From the NCBI GenBank assembly GCA_964436865.1, contig CAYTFK010000002.1, positions 24,161 to 88,160 of the forward strand: a stretch of 64,000 nucleotides of DNA, given 5' to 3'. This document shows positions 17,078 through 24,408 of the stretch, piece after piece. Below the pieces are notes generated by a model. The model had not been told where the DNA came from and searched no databases. It saw only the letters and a list, made by a program, of their open reading frames with translations. Each line of letters starts with the position of its first letter. Position 1 is the first letter of the stretch. The position numbers and the translations under genes are program-made. Source of the DNA: JAXGPP01 sp964436865 (GTDB lineage: Bacteria; Planctomycetota; Planctomycetia; Pirellulales; Thermoguttaceae).

Positions 17078-18697
17078 GTGGCTAAACAACTGTTGTTCGA
17101 GGAACAGGCCCGGAGACGAATGCTCCGCGGCGTCGACATCCTGGCCGACGCGGTCGCGGTGACGATGGGCCCGACGGGCCGGAACGTCATCGTCGACAAG
17201 TCGTTCGGCGGACCGACCGTCACCAAGGACGGCGTGACGGTGAGCAAGGAAATCGAGCTGGAAGACCGCTTCGAGAACATGGGCGCCAAGCTCGTCAACG
17301 AGGTGGCGTCGAAGACGTCGGACGTGGCCGGCGACGGGACGACAACCGCAACTGTGCTGGCGCGGGCGCTGTTCCGCGAAGGGCTGCGGAACGTGACCGC
17401 CGGAAGCAACCCGACCGCGATCCGCCGGGGAATCGACAAGGCGGTGGATGCGGCGATCGGGCACCTTCAGTCGATGGCTCGCAAGGTCACCGGCAAGGAG
17501 GACATCGCCAGCGTGGGCGCCATCAGTGCCAACAACGACAAGGTGATCGGCAACTTGCTGGCCGACGCCATGGAAGCCGTGGGCAAAGATGGCGTGATCA
17601 CGGTCGAGGAAGGCAAGACGGCCGAGACGAGCTACGAGGTCGTCGAGGGCATGCAGTTCGACAAGGGCTATCTCTCGCCCTACTTTATCAACCGCACGCC
17701 GGAAATGGATTGCGTGCTTGAGAACGCCTACATTCTCATCCATGAGAAGAAGATCAGCAACCTGCGCGATCTGATCCCGCTGCTGGAGAAGACCAGCCAG
17801 AAGGCGGCGCCGCTGCTGATCATCGCCGAGGACGTCGACGGCGAAGCGCTGACGGCGCTGGTGGTCAACAAGCTCCGCGGCGTGCTCAACGTGTGCGCGG
17901 TCAAGGCGCCTGGTTTCGGCGACCGCCGCAAGGCAATGTTGGGCGACATCGCCATCCTCACCGGCGGCACGCTGATCAGTGAAGACCTGGGCATCAAGCT
18001 CGAGAACGTGACGCTCGAGCAGCTTGGCCGGGCCAAGAAGATCACCGTCGACAAGGACCACACCACGATCGTCGAAGGCGCCGGGAAGCGCGAGGATATC
18101 CAAAGCCGCATCCAGCAACTGCGCCGCATGATCGAGGACACCGACAGCGATTATGATCGTGAGAAATACCAGGAACGGCTGGCGAAGCTGGCCGGCGGCG
18201 TGGCGGTGGTCAAGGTCGGGGCCAGCACCGAGGCCGAGATGAAGCAGAAGAAGGCCCGCATCGAGGACGCTCTGCACGCCACCCGTGCAGCGGCCGAAGA
18301 GGGCGTGCTTCCGGGCGGCGGGGTGGCTCTATTGCGGTGCCGGCCGGCCGTGGAGAAGGTCCGCGGCAGTGCGCGGGGCGACGAGAAGATCGGCGTCGAC
18401 ATCATCTATCGCGTGCTGACGAAGCCGCTGGAGCAGATTGTCGACAACACCGGTCTGCAGGGCGCGGTCGTGGCCGACGAAGTGGCCGGGAAGCCCGAGA
18501 ATGTCGGCTTCGACGCCAACAGCGGCCAGTATGTCGACATGTTCAAGGCCGGCATCATCGACCCGCTCAAGGTGGTGCGGACCGCCCTGCAGAACGCCGC
18601 CAGCATCGCCGGGCTGATGCTGACCACGGAGACGCTCGTCACCGATCTGAAGAAAGAGGACAAGGACAAGCAGCGGGTGGAGGGAAGCGTCCGCTGA
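17078..18697 (+). CDS. groEL2: Chaperonin GroEL, copy 2 (no GGM tail)
   Basis: A 539-residue chaperonin subunit with the same ATPase motifs as copy 1 (TKDGVTVSKEI, DVAGDGTTTATVLARA) and a standard apical block (MQFDKGYLSPYFINRTPEM). It differs at the C-terminus, which ends in a charged DLKKEDKDKQRVEGSVR tail instead of Gly-Met repeats, implying altered chamber lining and substrate range. It follows groES by 56 bp with AAGGAT upstream of the GTG/ATG region, and is followed by a strong intrinsic terminator. The two GroELs are clearly diverged paralogues, not a recent duplication. Confidence 0.95.
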   Translation: MAKQLLFEEQARRRMLRGVDILADAVAVTMGPTGRNVIVDKSFGGPTVTKDGVTVSKEIELEDRFENMGAKLVNEVASKTSDVAGDGTTTATVLARALFREGLRNVTAGSNPTAIRRGIDKAVDAAIGHLQSMARKVTGKEDIASVGAISANNDKVIGNLLADAMEAVGKDGVITVEEGKTAETSYEVVEGMQFDKGYLSPYFINRTPEMDCVLENAYILIHEKKISNLRDLIPLLEKTSQKAAPLLIIAEDVDGEALTALVVNKLRGVLNVCAVKAPGFGDRRKAMLGDIAILTGGTLISEDLGIKLENVTLEQLGRAKKITVDKDHTTIVEGAGKREDIQSRIQQLRRMIEDTDSDYDREKYQERLAKLAGGVAVVKVGASTEAEMKQKKARIEDALHATRAAAEEGVLPGGGVALLRCRPAVEKVRGSARGDEKIGVDIIYRVLTKPLEQIVDNTGLQGAVVADEVAGKPENVGFDANSGQYVDMFKAGIIDPLKVVRTALQNAASIAGLMLTTETLVTDLKKEDKDKQRVEGSVR

Positions 18698-18754
18698 GTG
18701 GCCTGCGTGCGCCGGTCGGATCGGCGTGGTGATCGTGGCCAACAAGCATTCCAC

Positions 18755-18789
18755 CGGGCCACCCTGCACGCCAGGGTGGCCCGCTTTTT
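18755..18789 (+). terminator. Intrinsic terminator after groEL2
   Basis: A 12-bp perfect stem (CGGGCCACCCTG / CAGGGTGGCCCG) with a 5-base loop is followed by C-TTTTT. It separates the groEL/ES unit from dnaJ-grpE. Confidence 0.9.
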
Positions 18790-18830
18790 GCACCCTCGCC
18801 AGGAGGGGCCGAGTACGAGCCGCCCGGGCA

Positions 18831-18839
18831 TGGTACAAT
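18831..18839 (+). promoter_or_regulatory. Extended -10 promoter candidate for dnaJ
   Basis: TGG-TACAAT fits an extended -10 element (TGnTATAAT) 35 bp upstream of the dnaJ ATG and downstream of the groEL2 terminator. No good -35 is present, as expected for this class. Confidence 0.45.
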
Positions 18840-18873
18840 TGCTGGTTTCGAGCAACGAGCTTCTTCACTAACC

Positions 18874-20013
18874 ATGTCGACCATGGCCGGAAAACGCGAC
18901 TACTACGAGATCCTCGGGGTCTCGCGGACCGCCTCGGAGAAGGAGATCTCCGAAGCCTACCGGAAACTGGCGCTCAAGTACCATCCGGACCGAAATCCGG
19001 GCGACGAGGAGGCGGTCGGCCGATTCAAGGAAGCGGCCGAAGCCTTCGAAGTGCTGAGCAAATCCGACAAGCGGGCCCAGTACGACCGCTACGGGCATGC
19101 CGGTCTGGCCGGAGGCGCGCCGCAGTTTCGGGACGTCTCGGACATCTTCGACGCTTTCGGCGACGTGTTCGGCGAGGGGTTGTTCGGCGACTTCTTCGGC
19201 GGCGGTCGGCGCGGCCGACGAGCGCGGCGCGTGCACCGCGGAGCGGACGTCCAGTGCGAAGTATTGCTGGAACTCCGCGAAGCGGCGCAGGAAACCACGA
19301 AGACCATTGAGTTCGAACGGCATACCCAATGCCCGACGTGCCACGGCACGGGGGCCAAGGCCGGCACCCAACCCGAGCGCTGCCAGTATTGCGGCGGCGC
19401 GGGGCATGTCGTGCAGCGGGCGGGCATTTTCTCGATGCAGTCGACCTGCCCGTCGTGCCAGGGGCGCGGCACGGTGATTCGCGAGGCCTGCCAGAAATGC
19501 CGCGGCGTGGGATTCGTCGGGGAGCGCGTTACGCGTGAAATCGCGATTCCGGCGGGCGTTGACTCGGGCACGCGACTGCGGCTGCAAGGAGAAGGCGAGC
19601 CGAGTCCAGACGGCGGCCCGCGCGGCGACTGCTATGTGTTCATCAGGCTGACCGAGCATCCGCTGTTTCATCGCGACGGGCATGACCTTGCGTGCCAGGT
19701 GCCAATTCATTATGCGCAGCTAGCCCTGGGGGCAACCATTCAGGTGCCGACGCTTGACGGACCGGAGGACCTCACCATTCCACCGGGCACGCAAAGCGGC
19801 GAGATCTTTCGCCTTCGCGGCCGCGGGATGCCCAGCCCCCGCAGCCGGTCCCGTGGCGATCTGTTGATCCAGGTTTATGTCGAGGTGCCCAAAAAACTGG
19901 ATGAACGACACGAACGGGTGTTGCGGGAACTGGCGGAGATTGAAAACACCAATGTGACTCCGGCGAGGACGAGTTTTTTCAGCAAGCTCAAGGACTATTT
20001 CCAGACGAGTTAG
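18874..20013 (+). CDS. dnaJ: Chaperone DnaJ
   Basis: A 379-residue type I Hsp40. The J-domain is at about 8-72 with the essential HPD (KYHPDRNPGD), followed by a short Gly/Phe-rich linker (FGEGLFGDFFGGG). Four zinc-binding CxxCxGxG motifs follow (CPTCHGTG, CQYCGGAG, CPSCQGRG, CQKCRGVG), then the C-terminal substrate-binding barrels and dimerisation end. It delivers clients to DnaK and stimulates its ATPase; dnaK itself is not in the window. The next gene, grpE, begins 27 bp later, so these two cochaperones form an operon with their own promoter. Confidence 0.95.
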   Translation: MSTMAGKRDYYEILGVSRTASEKEISEAYRKLALKYHPDRNPGDEEAVGRFKEAAEAFEVLSKSDKRAQYDRYGHAGLAGGAPQFRDVSDIFDAFGDVFGEGLFGDFFGGGRRGRRARRVHRGADVQCEVLLELREAAQETTKTIEFERHTQCPTCHGTGAKAGTQPERCQYCGGAGHVVQRAGIFSMQSTCPSCQGRGTVIREACQKCRGVGFVGERVTREIAIPAGVDSGTRLRLQGEGEPSPDGGPRGDCYVFIRLTEHPLFHRDGHDLACQVPIHYAQLALGATIQVPTLDGPEDLTIPPGTQSGEIFRLRGRGMPSPRSRSRGDLLIQVYVEVPKKLDERHERVLRELAEIENTNVTPARTSFFSKLKDYFQTS

Positions 20014-20040
20014 CGTGTATCGTGCGGTGGAGGAGGAGAA

Positions 20041-20661
20041 GTGGCAGCCAACGAAGAACAAGCCCGAGTTGATCCCGCGCCCCAGGCTGCGGAAGGGCCG
20101 CAGTCAGGCGGCGAGCCGACGGCGGAGCAGGCGGCCGCCGATCAGGTGTTCCAAATCGCCGAGGAGGGCGAATTGGATCAGCTTCGGGCCGATCTCGAGG
20201 AGATGAAGGAGCGTGCCCTGCGCAGCCAGGCGGAGTTGGAGAACTACCGCAAGCGAGTGGCCCGGCAGATTGACGAAGAGCGGCGTTACGCCGAGTTGCC
20301 GCTGGTGCACGACCTGCTTCCCGTGGTGGACAACATCCAGCGGGCGATCGAGGCGGCCGAGAAGGCCGGGGAGGCGCCGGCACTACTCCAGGGTTTCCAG
20401 ATGGTGGCCAGGCAGCTCGAGGATGTGCTCCAGAAGCACCACTGCAAACGGATTGAGGCGCTCCATCGGGCGTTCGATCCCCATTTCCACGCCGCGATCG
20501 CCCAGCAGCCTTCGGCCGAGCACGAGCCGATGACCATCGTGCTCGTCACGCAGGAAGGATACACACTCCACGATCGGGTCGTGCGACCGAGCCAGGTGAT
20601 TGTGGCGGCGCCGGCTGCGGAGAGTTCCGAAGCGGGGCCGGGGGCCGATCACGCGGCGTAG
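20041..20661 (+). CDS. grpE: Nucleotide exchange factor GrpE
   Basis: A 206-residue DnaK exchange factor. The N-terminal 45 residues are acidic/Gln-Ala rich and disordered, then a long coiled coil (LDQLRADLEEMKERALRSQAELENYRKR) leads to the beta-wing domain with LLPVVDNIQRAI and the typical GYTLHDRVVRPSQVIV signature. The start is a GTG at 20041 preceded by GGAGGAGGAG. Cotranscribed with dnaJ. Confidence 0.93.
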   Translation: MAANEEQARVDPAPQAAEGPQSGGEPTAEQAAADQVFQIAEEGELDQLRADLEEMKERALRSQAELENYRKRVARQIDEERRYAELPLVHDLLPVVDNIQRAIEAAEKAGEAPALLQGFQMVARQLEDVLQKHHCKRIEALHRAFDPHFHAAIAQQPSAEHEPMTIVLVTQEGYTLHDRVVRPSQVIVAAPAAESSEAGPGADHAA

Positions 20662-20710
20662 CCCGCTGAGTTCTCACGGTCGATTCAGCATTCAATGAGG
20701 CGAGAGTCAT

Positions 20711-21013
20711 ATGCCTACCTACGACTATAGATGCGACGCTTGCGACCATCAGTTCGAGACCTTCCAGTCGATCACTGCCAATCCGCTCAAGAAATGTCCA
20801 GAGTGTGGACGGCTGAAGCTGCGGCGGCTGATCGGTCCGGGCGCGGCGATTGTGTTCAAGGGTTCCGGCTTCTACCAGACCGACTACCGCAGTTCATCGT
20901 ACAAGAAAGCGGCTGCCTCGGAATCGAAACCGGAAAGCAGCGGCTCGAACGGTTCTTCTTCAACTGCAAAATCGGAGGCGAAGAGCGAGACCAAGGCCGC
21001 CGCGAAAGAGTGA
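20711..21013 (+). CDS. FmdB-family zinc-ribbon protein
   Basis: A 100-residue protein whose first 45 residues form the FmdB zinc ribbon: MPTYDYRCDACDHQFE and KKCPECGRLKLRRLIG supply two CxxC pairs. A GSGFYQTDYR motif typical of the family follows, then a low-complexity Ser/Lys/Glu/Ala tail. Members are often called putative regulatory proteins, but no activity is established. It follows grpE by 49 bp and may be in the same transcript. Confidence 0.85.
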   Translation: MPTYDYRCDACDHQFETFQSITANPLKKCPECGRLKLRRLIGPGAAIVFKGSGFYQTDYRSSSYKKAAASESKPESSGSNGSSSTAKSEAKSETKAAAKE

Positions 21014-21083
21014 TTCAGAGCCTCCTGCCTCAGTCTGCCGAGCCCCCGTCGCGGAGCACTGAGGAAGAACTTCGCGGACCTCG

Positions 21084-21275
21084 ATGATGGCCGTGATCCG
21101 CTGCCCGATCTGTGGATCTTCATTCAACCCGGACGAGAGCCCGGCGATGCCGTTCTGCAGCGTGCGCTGCAAGCGAGCGGACCTCCAGCGGTGGCTGACA
21201 GAAGGCTATGGCTTGCCGCTCGATCCGGAAGAAGAGGACCAGCCCAACCCCAACGGCGATGCGGCGCCGTCCTGA
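21084..21275 (+). CDS. yacG: YacG-like zinc-binding protein (DNA gyrase inhibitor family)
   Basis: A 63-residue protein with the YacG four-cysteine site CPICGSSF...PFCSVRCKRADLQRWL. In E. coli YacG binds GyrB and inhibits gyrase. The C-terminal tail here is acidic. Two ATGs (21084 and 21087) are possible. It is 70 bp after the FmdB-like gene on the same strand. Confidence 0.85.
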   Translation: MMAVIRCPICGSSFNPDESPAMPFCSVRCKRADLQRWLTEGYGLPLDPEEEDQPNPNGDAAPS

Positions 21276-21300
21276 CGCACTCGGCCCCTTCCAGACTTTC

Positions 21301-21328
21301 TTGCATCAACCGGGTGGGTTCGTATAAT
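21301..21328 (+). promoter_or_regulatory. Sigma-70 promoter upstream of the membrane-protein gene
   Basis: TTGCAT (21301-21306) and a perfect TATAAT (21323-21328) are 16 bp apart. Transcription would start about 125 nt before the next ATG. Confidence 0.6.
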
Positions 21329-21459
21329 GCCGGACTGTGGCGAGTCCGGCCTTCGATTCCTGCTCGGTAGCGGGCCCGCGCGCCGCTTGCCGGCCAGACG
21401 ACCGATTATTGACGTGCCGGTGCTGCTGAGCAGGATGTTTCATCCGCGGGGACGCTTCC

Positions 21460-22746
21460 ATGAGGGATGGTGATAGCGAGATGGTGCGGGAAATCGTCTG
21501 GTTCGACGTGTTTCCCTGGATGAACCTGTTTCGCTGTTTCCGATTGGCGCTAGAAACCCGGCTGATGTTCCTCTCGGCGGTGGCTGTGGTGCTGATGCTG
21601 AGCGGTTGGGCTGTGCTTGGCTATGTTTTCTCCGGAGCGCCGGAGGTGGCGGACGAATTTGGCGGCGAGTACGGTTGCCCCTGGGTGTGGGCTTCGCATC
21701 ACGTCTCCGATCGGCCGGGACTGCCGCCGCGGCTGGTTCCGGAGTGGCTCCAGCCGGCAACACGGCCGGCATTGGCGCGGAGCGAATCGTTCCTGGACCG
21801 GATGTGGGAGCCGATCCTCGGGACGTGGGAGCAGCTGACGCGGCCGTTCCGCTGGGTGCTCCGGCGGGGTGTGACGTTGAGCGAGGCGGTTTTCCTGCTA
21901 CTGTCGGGGCTATGGGGGCTGGCGGTCTGGTCGTTTTTCGGCGCGGCGATCACGCGGGTCGCCGCGGTGGAGTTTGCTACCGGCGAGCGCGTGAGTTGGA
22001 GCGCCATGCTCGGCCATGCGGCACGAAAGTGGAGCGCGTATTTCTGGGCGCCGCTGGCGCCGTTGCTCCTCGTGCTGGGCTTTGCCGCGCTGATCTGGGT
22101 CTTCGGCTGGCTGCTGCGGGCGAACCTGGGAGTGCTTGTGGTGGGTACCATCTGGCCACTTCTGCTCCTGGCCGGACTGGCGATGGCGGTTCTGCTGCTG
22201 GGGCTGGGGTTTGGATGGCCCTTGATGTGGGCCACAATCAGCGCGGAAGGGAGCGACAGTTGGGACGCGCTGAGCCGCTCCTACGGCTATACATTCCAGC
22301 GACCGTTCCACTATTTCCTTTACGTGTTGCTGGCGGTCTTCGTCGGCATATTGTCGTGGATCATCGTCTTCAACTTCGCGGCTGCGGTGATCTACCTCAC
22401 CGAGTCGGCAGCGGCTTGGAGTGCCGGAGCAGAGCGACTGGAGATGATCCGGTCGGGGTCGGAGGAATTGGGACCGTTGGGGATGGTCGGCGCCTGGTTG
22501 ATGCGATTCTGGGGTCAATGCGTGAAGGTCTTTGCCGTCGGTTTCCTGTACAGCTTTTTCTGGACGGCAGCCACGGTGATGTACTTCCTGCTCCGCCGCG
22601 ACGTTGACGCAGTGGAACTGGACGAAGTCTATCTGGATGAAGATGCCGAGCAGCCAGCTCGGGGCTTGCCGCCGCTAAAGACCGACAGCGCTGGAGCCCC
22701 GGTCATCGACAATGGAACCGCGGCTGATTCGCCCGACGCGAAATAG
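21460..22746 (+). CDS. Conserved multipass membrane protein of unknown function
   Basis: 428 residues with about six predicted membrane helices: one near 30-52 (FLSAVAVVLMLSGWAVLGYVF), then around 150, 200-225, 230-260, 285-310 and 350-375. A large non-membrane loop separates helices 1 and 2. The C-terminus is acidic and polar (DVDAVELDEVYLDEDAEQ). I do not recognise the family; similar proteins with an SDSWDALSRSYGYTFQRPFHY-like segment occur in planctomycetes, to my recollection. An ATG at 21481 is an alternative start. Confidence 0.75.
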   Translation: MRDGDSEMVREIVWFDVFPWMNLFRCFRLALETRLMFLSAVAVVLMLSGWAVLGYVFSGAPEVADEFGGEYGCPWVWASHHVSDRPGLPPRLVPEWLQPATRPALARSESFLDRMWEPILGTWEQLTRPFRWVLRRGVTLSEAVFLLLSGLWGLAVWSFFGAAITRVAAVEFATGERVSWSAMLGHAARKWSAYFWAPLAPLLLVLGFAALIWVFGWLLRANLGVLVVGTIWPLLLLAGLAMAVLLLGLGFGWPLMWATISAEGSDSWDALSRSYGYTFQRPFHYFLYVLLAVFVGILSWIIVFNFAAAVIYLTESAAAWSAGAERLEMIRSGSEELGPLGMVGAWLMRFWGQCVKVFAVGFLYSFFWTAATVMYFLLRRDVDAVELDEVYLDEDAEQPARGLPPLKTDSAGAPVIDNGTAADSPDAK

Positions 22747-22752
22747 CCCCCT

Positions 22753-23100
22753 CTAGGCTGCGCCCGGGCCGCGGAAGCCGTCGTTGATCTGGATGGCATC
22801 CAGGGTGGGAATGATAAAGATCTTGCCGTCGCCAATCGTCCCCTCCGGGCCGGTGCGAGCCACATTGGCAAGGGCTTCCAGTGTCCGTTCGAGAAAGTCG
22901 TCGTTGACTACGATTTCCAGAGCGATCTTCCGCAACAGGCGCGTCTTGTATTCCTGGCCCCGGTACAACTGGGTCCGCCCCCGCTGTTGGCCGAACCCCT
23001 GGGCATCGCAAACCGTCATCCGGGTGACTTCAATCTTTTGCAGGGCCTCACGGACCGCCTTGAGCTTGGTCGGCTGAATGATGGCGATCACGGTCTTCAT
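22753..23100 (-). CDS. glnB: PII-family nitrogen regulatory protein
   Basis: A 115-residue trimeric signal protein that senses 2-oxoglutarate and ATP/ADP and controls nitrogen enzymes. The N-terminus KTVIAIIQPTKLKAVREAL, the T-loop GFGQQRGRTQLYRGQEY with the modifiable tyrosine in QEY, and the C-terminal TGPEGTIGDGKIFI signature are all present. Residue 50 is Gln instead of the common Ala. The ATG at 23100 has GGAGGG upstream. No amtB, glnA or glnD is adjacent, so its target cannot be read from context. Confidence 0.93.
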   Translation of the reverse strand: MKTVIAIIQPTKLKAVREALQKIEVTRMTVCDAQGFGQQRGRTQLYRGQEYKTRLLRKIALEIVVNDDFLERTLEALANVARTGPEGTIGDGKIFIIPTLDAIQINDGFRGPGAA

Positions 23101-23186
23101 CAAACACCCTCCACCGCGTCGGCGCGACCTGATGACTACGGGAACATAGATAGCATACCGGCCTCTTTCATTCGGGCCTAGCCGTC

Positions 23187-24215
23187 ATGGATTTCAGAAG
23201 CGCCCCCTCCCGGGTCTTGCACGCCTATCCCGCCGATTGCCGATCGGAGCAGGTTGAGGGGCTCGGGGGGGCAGGTGGATTCAGCGGAGCGGAGTTCTGG
23301 CGAGTTCATGCACCGCGCGGTGCGTTGTGTTTGAGACGTTGGCCGCGGGAGCACCCGGCGCGCGAGGGACTGGATTTCATACACCTCGTGCTCGAATATG
23401 CCGCTCGGCGGGGGCTAAATACCATCCCGTTACCGATCCGAACTCTGGCGGGAACGAGTTGGGTATTCGAGCATGGCCACTTGTGGGACCTGACGCCATG
23501 GCTCCCGGGCGAATCGAGTTTTGAGCGCGAACCGAGCCGCGAGAAAGTTGAGGCGGGCCTCCGCGCGCTGGCTGAGTTTCACCTGGCGACGGCCGATTAC
23601 CCGGCATCGGCGGGCGCGACGGGAGTAGCGCCGGGCATTCAACGGCGATTGGAGCAGTTGCGGCACTGGCTTGACGGCGGGCTGGAGGAATTATCAGAAG
23701 CAATCATGGACCGCGACTGGCCCGAGTTCGCCTCCCGGGCGCGCTCGATCCTCAATGAAGCCCGACAGACAGCCCCAGCGGTTTGGGGGAAGTTGAAAGA
23801 GGTGGCCTCGCTGGCTGTGCCGCTTCAACCATGTATCCGCGACATCTGGCATGGGCACGTATTATTCATCGGGAGCCGAGTCACTGGCTTGGTTGATTTT
23901 GGCTCACTCGAGGTAGACAATGTGGCGACCGACGTGGCCAGGCTGTTGGGGAGCATGGCCGGCGACCAAACCCTGTGGTGGAACGCCGGTGCGGCCGCAT
24001 ACGGGACCGTTCGGAGGCTGTCCCCCGAAGAGACCATGCTCGTAAGGGCTTACGACCTCAGCACGGTGGTGATATCGGGTTTGAATTGGGTCGACTGGGT
24101 CTTCTGCCAGCGACGACAGTTCGCCGATCGCCCGGCGGTGATCCGACGACTGGATGGCATTGTCGAACGCTTGCGGGTTCTGAGCCGTAGCAGGAAAGAT
24201 TGGCTGTCGCGGTAA
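23187..24215 (+). CDS. Aminoglycoside-phosphotransferase-fold protein
   Basis: 342 residues resembling the APH/choline-kinase/homoserine-kinase fold: an N-terminal lobe with AEFWRVHAPRGALCLRRWP, then the C-lobe with the catalytic-loop equivalent IRDIWHGHVLF and the metal-site GLVDFGSLEVDNVATDVARLLG. In the catalytic loop the usual HGDLHPGNVLF becomes RDIWHGHVLF: the base Asp is kept but the Asn that helps bind metal is His. The substrate is unknown. The protein may be a small-molecule kinase or a degenerate relative. Confidence 0.7.
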   Translation: MDFRSAPSRVLHAYPADCRSEQVEGLGGAGGFSGAEFWRVHAPRGALCLRRWPREHPAREGLDFIHLVLEYAARRGLNTIPLPIRTLAGTSWVFEHGHLWDLTPWLPGESSFEREPSREKVEAGLRALAEFHLATADYPASAGATGVAPGIQRRLEQLRHWLDGGLEELSEAIMDRDWPEFASRARSILNEARQTAPAVWGKLKEVASLAVPLQPCIRDIWHGHVLFIGSRVTGLVDFGSLEVDNVATDVARLLGSMAGDQTLWWNAGAAAYGTVRRLSPEETMLVRAYDLSTVVISGLNWVDWVFCQRRQFADRPAVIRRLDGIVERLRVLSRSRKDWLSR

Positions 24216-24408
24216 CCCGCCGTTCGGGTGGTGTCGGTTCGATGGATGTAACGGCCATCGCGTGCAGCGCATCAAAATCTGGACCGGGCCGCAAGGCCTG
24301 GAATTGTGCCGTTCCGAGGAAATCGGTGGAGAGACCGGACTGGCTCTGCTGGCACCCGGTCGTCTATCATCCGGAACTGAATATCAGCACCAGAGGAAAT
24401 TGACAGGG

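Noticed and set aside
18839..18860. TTGCT-ggtttcg-AGCAA near dnaJ as a heat-shock operator
   Set aside because: Arms are only 5 bp and do not resemble CIRCE; likely chance.
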